Assembly: GCA_046261875.1 (NCBI GenBank)
Contig: JBHENW010000102.1
Location: 1 to 15,957 of the forward strand
Source: JBHENW01 sp046261875
Lineage (GTDB): Bacteria; Acidobacteriota; Thermoanaerobaculia; UBA5066; Gp7-AA6
Direction of reading: 5' to 3'
Length of the DNA: 15,957 nt
The translations under genes and the position numbers were made by a program. The notes under the pieces are model-generated. The model ran no database searches, was not told where the DNA came from, and was given only the letters and a program-made list of their open reading frames with translations. The number at the start of each line of letters is the position of its first letter. The stretch's first letter is position 1. Of this stretch, positions 1 to 6,085 are shown piece by piece.

Positions 1-937
1 CGACCTGCGCGGCCGCGAGCAGATCCTGAAAGTCCATACCCGCAACACGCCGCTCTCCGAGAGCGTGGATCTGTCGGTCATCGCCCGCGGAACGCCCGGT
101 TTCTCCGGCGCGGACCTGGCGAACCTGGTCAACGAGGCCGCGCTGAACGCCGCGCGTTTCAACAAGAAGAAAGTCGAGATGATCGACTTCGAGTACGCCA
201 AGGACAAGGTCATGATGGGCCCCGAGCGCAAGTCCATGATCATGACCGAGGAAGAGAAGACGAACACGGCGTATCACGAAGGCGGCCATGCCCTCGTCGC
301 CGCGCTGCTGCCCGACGCGGACCCGCTGCACAAGGTCACGATCATTCCGCGCGGCCGCGCGCTCGGGGTCACGATGCAGCTCCCGACGGAGGACAAGTAC
401 TCCCACACGAAGGAGTACCTGGAGTCCACGATCACCGTGATGATGGGGGGCCGGATCGCGGAAGAGACCTTCCTCGGGCACATGACGACCGGCGCCGGCA
501 ACGACATCGAGAAAGCGACGGAGATCGCCCGCAAGATGGTCTGCGAGTGGGGCATGAGCGACCTCGGGCCGCTCACGTTCGGCAAGGTCGAGGGGGAGAT
601 CTTCCTCGGCCGCGATTTCGGCCGCACCCAGGATTACTCCGAGGAGACAGCCAACCAGATCGACGCCGAGGTCAAGCGCATCGTGACCGCCGCCTACAAG
701 CGAGCCGAGAAGATCATCCACGAGCACCAGAACGTCATGCACCGGCTCGCCCGGACCCTGCTGGAGAAGGAAGTGCTCGACGGCGAGGAAGTCCTACTGC
801 TCATCGCGGAGGAGACCGCGACGGACGTCGCGAAGCTGCGCAAGGTCGGTCCGCGCAAGCCGCCGATCGTGCCGCCTCCCGGGGCTCCGGAAGTCGCCGG
901 CGGCGGGGTCGGCCCGCTCGTTCCCGAACCGGCTTAG
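1..937 (+). CDS. ftsH: ATP-dependent zinc metalloprotease FtsH, C-terminal part (5' end outside window)
   Basis: FtsH is a membrane-anchored hexameric AAA+ protease that degrades misfolded membrane proteins and short-lived regulators. The reading frame is open from base 2, so this is a 3' fragment of about 311 codons; the GTG at 65 is internal. Visible residues start in the AAA+ lid (GTPGFSGADLANLVNEAAL), followed by the M41 peptidase domain. The zinc motif HEGGH lies at visible residues 92-96, and the downstream GAGNDIEKAT segment carries the expected third acidic ligand. The AAA+ core and the membrane helices must lie upstream of the window. The C-terminal tail is proline/glycine rich and looks disordered, as is common in FtsH. 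A GC hairpin follows the TAG stop. Upstream position next to folP and cdaA matches the ftsH-folP-cdaA order known from several deltaproteobacterial-type and acidobacterial genomes. Family assignment is essentially certain. Confidence 0.97.
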   Translation, partial: DLRGREQILKVHTRNTPLSESVDLSVIARGTPGFSGADLANLVNEAALNAARFNKKKVEMIDFEYAKDKVMMGPERKSMIMTEEEKTNTAYHEGGHALVAALLPDADPLHKVTIIPRGRALGVTMQLPTEDKYSHTKEYLESTITVMMGGRIAEETFLGHMTTGAGNDIEKATEIARKMVCEWGMSDLGPLTFGKVEGEIFLGRDFGRTQDYSEETANQIDAEVKRIVTAAYKRAEKIIHEHQNVMHRLARTLLEKEVLDGEEVLLLIAEETATDVAKLRKVGPRKPPIVPPPGAPEVAGGGVGPLVPEPA

Positions 938-945
938 GCGCGCGG

Positions 946-962
946 CGGTCGCTTCGCGACCG
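946..962 (+). terminator. GC hairpin just after ftsH, possible weak terminator or mRNA 3' stabiliser
   Basis: CGGTCGC (946-952) pairs perfectly with GCGACCG (956-962) around a three-base TTC loop, 9 bases after the ftsH stop. No T-tract follows, so it is not a canonical intrinsic terminator. The position suggests transcript-end processing or protection. Confidence 0.4.
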
Positions 963-1024
963 GCGTGCAGAGGTCGAGCAAACGTCACGGGGGTGCCGCA
1001 GCCCGGCAACCCCGCAACGCAGGC

Positions 1025-1030
1025 TAAACT
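1025..1030 (+). promoter_or_regulatory. -10-like element TAAACT placing the transcription start at the folP start codon
   Basis: TAAACT matches four of six positions of TATAAT and ends exactly 6 bases before the GTG at 1037. A start site about 7 bases downstream of a -10 would coincide with the GTG, giving a leaderless mRNA. No convincing -35 is visible. The same geometry recurs at several other unit heads in this window, which raises confidence. Confidence 0.5.
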
Positions 1031-1036
1031 CCCGGA

Positions 1037-2188
1037 GTGACAGTTCCCGCCGACCTCGTCATCCCGGCCGCCGGCTCGGCTGAGCTCGCCGAGATCGCTT
1101 CCTGGGACGGTGTGCGGCCGGCGACCTACGCCCGCGCGGACTTCCCCGTCGACGTCATCCGCCTCCACGGCTCCTCTTCGCCCCCGATCTTCCTCTCCCG
1201 GGCGCGTCGGGCCGAGGACCTCAAGGCGCTCCCCGCTTCCCTACGGTCGCGCGCCGAAGCGGCCCTGGGTCGCTTCGGATCGCACCCCGTCTCCCTGAAG
1301 CTTCCCCGGGACCGCTCCCTCGACCTGCGGGATGGCCCGATCGTCATGGGGGTCGTCAACGTCACCCCCGACTCGTTCTCCGACGGCGGGCTCCACCTGG
1401 ACCCGGAAGCCGCGGTCGCGCGGGGGCTGGCGATGTTCGAGGAGGGGGCGGCAATCGTGGACGTGGGGGGGGAATCGACTCGCCCTGCGACCTACGACGG
1501 CCCGGTCCGCGAGATCACGGCCGAGGAGGAGATCGATCGCATCGCGCCGGTCATCGCCGGGCTGCGCCGTGCGACGGACCGCCCGATCTCGATCGACACC
1601 CGCCGGAGCGCCGTGGCCCGCCGGGCACTGGAGCTCGGGGCGGAGCTGGTCAACGACGTCTCCGCCCTTCGACACGACGGTGAGATGGCGGAGCTCGTCG
1701 GAAGCGCCGGCGCGGGGCTCCTCCTCATGCACATGAAGGGGGAAGACCCCCGCACAATGCAGAACGACGTTTCGTACCGCCACCCGATCGCCGACGTCGC
1801 CGAAGCCCTGGCGGCGGCCGCGGAGCGCGCGCTGGCGGCCGGGGTCGCGCGGGAGGCGATCGTCCTGGATCCCGGGCTCGGTTTCGGCAAGAGCCCGGAG
1901 GGTAATCTCGTCCTGCTCCGCCACCTCGCGGCCCTTCGGTCGCTCGGCTTTCCCCTTGCGGTCGGCGCCTCCCGCAAAGGCTTCGTCCGGCGCTTCTCGG
2001 GGGTCTCGGAGACGTCTTCTGCCGCCGACCGTCTCCCGGGCTCCCTGGCGGCGGCCGCCGCGGCAGCCCAGGGGGGCGCCGCGATCGTGCGCGTCCACGA
2101 CGTCGCGGAGACGGTCCGCTTCCTCCGCATGCACCGGGCAATCCGCTTCGCGGCGCCCGCGCTGGCGGCGGCCGCGGCGGCGCGATGA
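1037..2188 (+). CDS. folP: Dihydropteroate synthase with an N-terminal extension of about 90-100 residues
   Basis: DHPS condenses 6-hydroxymethyl-dihydropterin pyrophosphate with p-aminobenzoate to give dihydropteroate in folate synthesis, and is the sulfonamide target. The TIM-barrel core begins near residue 93, with MGVVNVTPDSFSDGG starting at residue 104. It continues with the VGGESTRP loop around 146, SIDTRR, NDVSALR, LDPGLGFGK and the C-terminal VGASRKGF substrate loop. All expected core motifs are present. The protein is 383 aa, longer than the usual 260-300 because of the N-terminal extension, which ends in LDLRDG just before the barrel. The GTG start has GGAG directly abutting it, too close to act as an SD; a -10-like hexamer lies 6 bases upstream, so leaderless translation is likely. 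The stop overlaps the cdaA start (ATGA), implying translational coupling. The C-terminus is very alanine rich. Confidence 0.95.
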   Translation: MTVPADLVIPAAGSAELAEIASWDGVRPATYARADFPVDVIRLHGSSSPPIFLSRARRAEDLKALPASLRSRAEAALGRFGSHPVSLKLPRDRSLDLRDGPIVMGVVNVTPDSFSDGGLHLDPEAAVARGLAMFEEGAAIVDVGGESTRPATYDGPVREITAEEEIDRIAPVIAGLRRATDRPISIDTRRSAVARRALELGAELVNDVSALRHDGEMAELVGSAGAGLLLMHMKGEDPRTMQNDVSYRHPIADVAEALAAAAERALAAGVAREAIVLDPGLGFGKSPEGNLVLLRHLAALRSLGFPLAVGASRKGFVRRFSGVSETSSAADRLPGSLAAAAAAAQGGAAIVRVHDVAETVRFLRMHRAIRFAAPALAAAAAAR

Positions 2189-2970
2189 GCGAAGCGCTCT
2201 CGCGCAGTCTCGGCCCGCTGTCCAACCTGTCGTTCACGTGGCGAGACGCCGTGGACATCCTCGTCGTGTCCCTGATCACCTACTTCCTGCTGCGGCTGAT
2301 CCGTGGCACGCGCGCGGTCCAGATGGTCCTGGGGATCCTCGCGATCTTCCTCGTCTACCAGGGCGCCGTGCTGCTCAAGCTCGTCGCGCTCCGCACCGTG
2401 TTGCGGCAGCTCATCTTCTATCTCCCGTTCGCCGTGATCGTGCTCTTCGCGCAGGAGCTGCGGCGCGCCCTCGCGGCCTTCGGCCGCAATCCGTTTTTCT
2501 CCCTCTTCTCCGGCTACCAGTCGGAGGAGACGATCTCGGACGTCGTCCTCGCGATGACGTCTCTCTCCGCGCGGCGGATCGGCGCGCTCGTGGTCCTCGA
2601 GCGCCGCGAGGGACTCAAGACATACATCGACAACGGGGTTCCCCTCGATGCCCGCGTCTCCTACGATCTGCTCGTGACGATCTTCGCGCCGGGGACCCCG
2701 CTGCACGACGGCGCCGTGATCCTTTCGGGAGAGCGCACGGCGGCGGCGTCCTGCTTCCTTCCCCTGTCTCTCAAGGAGGGGCTGTCGAAACGCTTCGGCA
2801 CTCGCCACCGGGCGGCAATCGGCATCACGGAAGAGACCGATGCCCTGGCCGTCGTGGTTTCCGAGGAGCGGGGAACGATCTCGCTCGCGCGTGACGGGAA
2901 GCTGATCGAGGAACTCGACGGCAAGTCGCTGCGCGATCTGCTCTTCCGCGAGTTCTCCGGAGGCCGCTGA
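2185..2970 (+). CDS. cdaA: Membrane-bound diadenylate cyclase CdaA (DacA)
   Basis: CdaA makes cyclic di-AMP from two ATP. The second messenger controls potassium and osmolyte transport and cell-wall homeostasis. The 261-aa protein begins with about three membrane helices (roughly residues 22-38, 44-66 and 72-90), followed by the cytosolic DAC domain. The two signature motifs are intact: DGA within GTPLHDGAVI (D175) and RHR at 207-209 within GTRHRAAIGI. Length and layout match the CdaA class rather than DisA or CdaS. The ATG overlaps the folP stop by four bases with no clear SD, so translation is probably coupled. The next two genes, ybbR and glmM, are the classical CdaA partners, which in Firmicutes bind CdaA and tune its activity. 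No c-di-AMP phosphodiesterase or receptor is visible in the window. Confidence 0.96.
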   Translation: MSEALSRSLGPLSNLSFTWRDAVDILVVSLITYFLLRLIRGTRAVQMVLGILAIFLVYQGAVLLKLVALRTVLRQLIFYLPFAVIVLFAQELRRALAAFGRNPFFSLFSGYQSEETISDVVLAMTSLSARRIGALVVLERREGLKTYIDNGVPLDARVSYDLLVTIFAPGTPLHDGAVILSGERTAAASCFLPLSLKEGLSKRFGTRHRAAIGITEETDALAVVVSEERGTISLARDGKLIEELDGKSLRDLLFREFSGGR

Positions 2971-2975
2971 AAGCC

Positions 2976-3662
2976 ATGTCCCGTTTCTTTCTTCGCAACC
3001 TGGGGACGAAGATCCTCTCGCTGGCCATCGGCCTGCTCGTCTGGTTCTTTCTCTCCGGCCAGCGCGAGCGGACTTCGGAGCGGAGCTACCGGATTCCTCT
3101 TTCCGTCATCAACATTCCGCCCCGCACACTCATCGCCTCGGCTCTCCCGCCCGGCGTGGACGTCCGCGTGCGGGGCCCGTTCACGGCGCTGCGCCAGCTC
3201 GAACCCGAACAGCTCGAGGCGGTCATCGACCTGCGCAGCGCCCGGACAGGCGAGCAGGTGTACCGGCTTTCGGCCGAGGACATCAACGTCCCTCCGGAGG
3301 TAGAGGTCATCGACCTCTCGCCCCAGCAGGTGCCCGTCTCCCTCGATCGCGTCGCCGAGAAAATCCTGCCCGTCATCCCCGATCTGACGGGAGCGCCGGC
3401 CGCCGGGCAGCAGGTCGTGGACGTCCAGGTCGAGCCGCGGATCGCCCGGGTCATCGGACCGGCCTCCGTGCTCGGGGGGATGACGGCCATCAACACCGAC
3501 CCCCTCTCCATCGGAGGCCGGGGCGCGACGTTTTCGATGCCCGCCACGCTGTCACCCGGTGCCCCCGGTGTTCGCGTCCGGGAGGGGCAGGTCGTGACGG
3601 TGACGGTGCGCATCGGCCCCGCCCCGCCACCCCAGGCGACGCCCGCCGGAGGAAGCGACTGA
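2976..3662 (+). CDS. cdaR: YbbR-domain membrane-anchored protein, CdaR-type partner of CdaA
   Basis: YbbR/CdaR proteins are extracytoplasmic regulators anchored beside CdaA; in Firmicutes CdaR modulates diadenylate cyclase activity. This protein is 228 aa. A single N-terminal helix lies at about residues 10-27 (GTKILSLAIGLLVWFFLSG), and the rest is beta-rich. I can see about two YbbR-type repeats, the first around residues 36-125 with the VRVRGP and VEVIDLSPQQVPVSLD signatures, the second around 130-218 ending in VTVTVRIGP. Firmicute CdaR usually has four repeats, so this is a short version of the kind seen in Gram-negative phyla. An SD-like GGAGG sits at 2959-2963, 12 bases before the ATG, and the gap after cdaA is five bases. 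The C-terminal end is proline rich. The family is clear; regulation of CdaA here is inferred from context. Confidence 0.88.
   Translation: MSRFFLRNLGTKILSLAIGLLVWFFLSGQRERTSERSYRIPLSVINIPPRTLIASALPPGVDVRVRGPFTALRQLEPEQLEAVIDLRSARTGEQVYRLSAEDINVPPEVEVIDLSPQQVPVSLDRVAEKILPVIPDLTGAPAAGQQVVDVQVEPRIARVIGPASVLGGMTAINTDPLSIGGRGATFSMPATLSPGAPGVRVREGQVVTVTVRIGPAPPPQATPAGGSD
3648..3653 (+). promoter_or_regulatory. Strong Shine-Dalgarno sequence GGAGGA that fixes the CTG start of glmM
   Basis: GGAGGA lies inside the last codons of ybbR and ends 5 bases before the CTG at 3659. No ATG, GTG or TTG exists in the glmM frame between at least 3542 and 3820, so this ribosome site selects CTG as the initiator. 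Confidence 0.75.
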
Positions 3663-4987
3663 AGCTCTTCGGGACCGACGGACTGCGCGCGACGGCCGGA
3701 GCTTTCCCGCTCGATCCGGAGTCGCTGCGCCTGCTCGGACGAGAGCTCGGCCGGCGCCTCCCGCGCGGAAGCGACCGGTGCGTCGTCCTGGGAGGCGACA
3801 CGCGCGAGTCCACCGCCGGGATGATCGGCGAGCTCGCGCAGGGGCTGACGGAGGGGGGATGCCGGCCGGCCCATGCCGGCACCGTGCCCACGCCGGCCGT
3901 CGCGGAGCTGGTCCTGGCGCTCGGAGCCGGCGCCGGCATCTCGGTGTCCGCCTCGCACAACCCGTACGAGGACAACGGCGTCAAGATCTTCGGCCCGGAC
4001 GGGCGCAAGCTGCCCGACTCGGAAGAGGAAGCCCTGGAAGCGGCATTGCTCGCCGCGCAGGGGGCCGCGGAATCCACCCGCGGGCTCGCGCCGCCGCCGC
4101 CGGTCGATCCGCGCCTGGCCGAGCGCTACCTCGAGCGTCTGGCTCCCCACGCGTCCGGCTCCATGGCCGGCCTCCCAATCGTCCTGGACGCCGGGCACGG
4201 CGCGGCTTTTCGCCTGGGGCCCGAGGCGTTGCGCAGGGCCGGGGCCCGGGTCCACCTCCTCCACGCGGAGCCGGACGGCCGCAACATCAACCGCGACTGC
4301 GGCGCGCTCCACCCCGAGGGGATGGCGGCGGAGACTAAGACGCGCGGCGCCGCGCTCGGGGTTGCGCTGGACGGCGACGCCGACCGATCGATATTTTCCG
4401 ACGAGCAGGGCCGGATCCTCGACGGCGACGACGTCCTCTGGATCCTCGCGCGCGACTGGAAGCGCCGCGGGCGGCTGGCCGAAGGCGGCGTCGTCGGCAC
4501 CGTCATGTCGAACTACGGTCTCGAGTCCGCGCTGGCGCGCGAGGGCATCGCCTTTCATCGGGCGGCGGTCGGCGACCGCAACGTGGCGCGGAAGATGGAG
4601 GAGACCGGCGCGGTTCTCGGCGGGGAGACTTCGGGCCACATCCTCCAGCCCTTCTCCCCTTCCGGCGACGGGATCCTGACGACGCTGCTTCTCGCATCCG
4701 TCGTCGTGGAGAACGGCGGATCCCTGTCGGCGCTGGCCACGCTGCAGAAGTCACCGCAGGCTTTGCGAAACGTCCGCGCGGCTCGGCGCGTCCCGATCGA
4801 CGGCGATTCTGCGATCGGAGCGGCGGCCGAGCGCGCCGCCGCCCGCCTTTCGAGCCGGGGGCGCGTTTTCCTTCGTTACTCCGGCACCGAGCCGTTGCTG
4901 CGGATCCTCGTGGAAGGTCCCGAAGCGGCCGAGGTTCGAGCGATCGCCGACGACCTGGAGAGGACCGCGCGCGAGGCGATGGCTTGA
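3659..4987 (+). CDS. glmM: Phosphoglucosamine mutase GlmM, apparently starting at CTG
   Basis: GlmM interconverts glucosamine-6-phosphate and glucosamine-1-phosphate on the way to UDP-GlcNAc, the precursor of peptidoglycan and LPS. The protein is 442 aa, the normal length for the family. It opens with KLFGTDGLRATAG, the expected N-terminal signature. The phosphoserine loop SASHNP has its active serine at residue 99, the metal loop DGDADR is at 238-243, GGETSGH marks the sugar-binding loop, and the phosphate loop RYSGTEP starts at 406. Starting at the first ATG (3821) would remove 54 residues including GTDG, so the start must be upstream. The only plausible codon is CTG at 3659, overlapping the ybbR stop as CTGA and preceded by GGAGGA at 5 bases. 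A sequencing error at the first base of the codon cannot be excluded. In Firmicutes, GlmM binds and inhibits CdaA. Confidence 0.95.
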   Translation: MKLFGTDGLRATAGAFPLDPESLRLLGRELGRRLPRGSDRCVVLGGDTRESTAGMIGELAQGLTEGGCRPAHAGTVPTPAVAELVLALGAGAGISVSASHNPYEDNGVKIFGPDGRKLPDSEEEALEAALLAAQGAAESTRGLAPPPPVDPRLAERYLERLAPHASGSMAGLPIVLDAGHGAAFRLGPEALRRAGARVHLLHAEPDGRNINRDCGALHPEGMAAETKTRGAALGVALDGDADRSIFSDEQGRILDGDDVLWILARDWKRRGRLAEGGVVGTVMSNYGLESALAREGIAFHRAAVGDRNVARKMEETGAVLGGETSGHILQPFSPSGDGILTTLLLASVVVENGGSLSALATLQKSPQALRNVRAARRVPIDGDSAIGAAAERAAARLSSRGRVFLRYSGTEPLLRILVEGPEAAEVRAIADDLERTAREAMA

Positions 4988-5655
4988 CGGGGGTCGAGGC
5001 GATCCTCTTCGACGCCGGCGGAACGCTCATCCACGTCGACGGCGAAAGGTTTTGCCGCGCCGCCGGAATTCTCTACCGCGCGGGGCGCTTTCGCGCCGCC
5101 GAGGGCGCCGGGATCAGTGCCGTCCAGGAGGCGCTCGAACGCAAGCCCGACTCGACGGACGCCGAGCGTCTCCCGGCGTTCCTCGACGCGATCCTGACGG
5201 CCCTCGGCCTCGAGTCGCCGGCGACGAGGCGGGAAGCGGCCGGCCGGATCCGGGAGGAGCACGGACGCTCGAACCTCTGGTCGGCGCCGTGCGAAGGGGC
5301 GGGCGAGGTCCTCGACGCGCTCCGGGCACGGGGGTACCGTCTCGGTCTCATTTCCAACGCGGACGGGAGGGTCCGCGGACTTCTCGAGGCGGCGGGGGTC
5401 GCCGGAAAGCTCGATCTGATCCTGGACTCCGCCGAAGTCGGCATGGAGAAGCCCGACGCGAGGATCTTCCGGGAGGGGGCGCGGCGGATCGGCGTGGACC
5501 CCGGGCGGTGCGCTTACGTCGGCGACATCTACGAGATCGACGTGGCGGGGGCCGAAGCGGCGGGGATGCGGGCGATCCTGATCGGAGATTGCCCGGCGCC
5601 GGGCACCGTCACGCGGGTAAAGGAGCTGTCCGCATTGCTCGAGCTCTTTCCCTAG
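4984..5655 (+). CDS. HAD-superfamily hydrolase (subfamily IA-like), second catalytic Asp replaced by Gly
   Basis: This 223-aa protein has all four HAD blocks. Motif I is FDAGGTL with nucleophile D10 and T14; motif II is ISNADG (S124); motif III is the lysine K156 in MEKPD; motif IV is GDIYEID with D181 and D186. A helical cap of about 100 residues lies between motifs I and II, as in subfamily I. In motif I the second aspartate of DxD is Gly (G12), a form seen in many DAGGTL-type HADs, so phosphatase chemistry is not guaranteed. The TTG start overlaps the glmM stop (TTGA) and has GAGG 7 bases upstream, so it is the last gene of the cdaA operon. A role in sugar-phosphate or nucleotide clean-up is a guess from context; the substrate cannot be read from the sequence. 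Confidence 0.88.
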   Translation: MTGVEAILFDAGGTLIHVDGERFCRAAGILYRAGRFRAAEGAGISAVQEALERKPDSTDAERLPAFLDAILTALGLESPATRREAAGRIREEHGRSNLWSAPCEGAGEVLDALRARGYRLGLISNADGRVRGLLEAAGVAGKLDLILDSAEVGMEKPDARIFREGARRIGVDPGRCAYVGDIYEIDVAGAEAAGMRAILIGDCPAPGTVTRVKELSALLELFP

Positions 5656-5841
5656 CGGGCCGGTTTCCAGCGAGGACACCGACAGCCGTCCTTTTCGCTC
5701 GCGGCGCGGGAAGTCTCCCGAAGGGAGGAGACCCGTGCCGCGGGAGCCGGAGCGGAGGAGCGGCCGGGCGGGCGGTCGAGGGGGATCCGCGAGCCGCCCG
5801 CCGGTGCCGAAGGCAGGACGCGAGCGAAGCGGAGACGACGG
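5656..5841. other. Convergent intergenic gap holding a long hairpin, no gene seen
   Basis: These 186 bases separate the stop of the HAD gene from the stop of the small minus-strand gene. The only structure I can support is the 47-base hairpin described separately. The remainder is GC-rich without a convincing ORF, promoter or RNA gene. Confidence 0.6.
5698..5744. terminator. Long stem-loop between convergent operons, possible bidirectional terminator
   Basis: Bases 5698-5710 pair with 5732-5744 over 13 positions with two G-T wobbles. After a three-base bulge (5711-5713), TCTCC (5714-5718) pairs with GGAGA (5727-5731) around an eight-base loop. It lies between the convergent stops of the HAD and small-protein genes. 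Neither side has the T-tract of a classical intrinsic terminator. Confidence 0.45.
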
Positions 5842-6057
5842 TTATCTCTCGATCTCGGGCAGAGTCTCGCTCGAGAAGTTGGGCTCGGAGAAAACCAGCG
5901 CCGTGCCCCCGATCGGCAGCAGAGCCGTGTGGTTGCGGTCGGCGAAGTCCAACCGCACCTCGAAGTATCCGGACGGCGAGACGGCCATGAGCCGCCCCGG
6001 CTTGTTTTTCAGCTCGAGCGCGGGGCAGAAGATGATCACGCGGGCCGGCAGGTCCAA
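5842..6057 (-). CDS. Small conserved-looking protein of unknown function downstream of ligA
   Basis: A 71-codon minus-strand ORF starts at TTG (6057) with a perfect AGGAGG six bases upstream, and ends with TAA. The translation begins MDLPARVIIFCPALELKNK. It has normal composition with alternating hydrophobic and charged residues, including the segment GYFEVRLDFADRNHTALLP. This suggests a small beta-rich domain, followed by a short acidic tail. I see no signal peptide, cysteine cluster or membrane helix. It lies 28 bases after the ligA stop in the same direction, so it is probably co-transcribed with ligA. I do not recognise a family. The AT-rich patches in an otherwise very GC-rich sequence, the ideal ribosome site and the sensible protein composition argue that it is real. 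Confidence 0.72.
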   Translation of the reverse strand: MDLPARVIIFCPALELKNKPGRLMAVSPSGYFEVRLDFADRNHTALLPIGGTALVFSEPNFSSETLPEIER

Positions 6058-6063
6058 TCGGCG

Positions 6064-6069
6064 CCTCCT
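6064..6069 (-). promoter_or_regulatory. Ideal Shine-Dalgarno AGGAGG for the small TTG-start gene
   Basis: On the minus strand AGGAGG lies 6 bases before the TTG at 6057. It decides the start of the 71-aa protein and supports the gene being translated. Confidence 0.75.
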
Positions 6070-6085
6070 GACTGTTGCTCGTTCT

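Noticed and set aside
1465..1472. Run of eight G within folP as a possible phase-variation site
   Set aside because: The run encodes the conserved Gly-Gly before Glu in the VGGES loop and the frame is intact. Such runs are expected at this GC content; no evidence of length variation is available.
3086..4639. 517-aa minus-strand ORF across ybbR and glmM
   Set aside because: Antisense shadow; the plus-strand genes have clear motifs and operon spacing.
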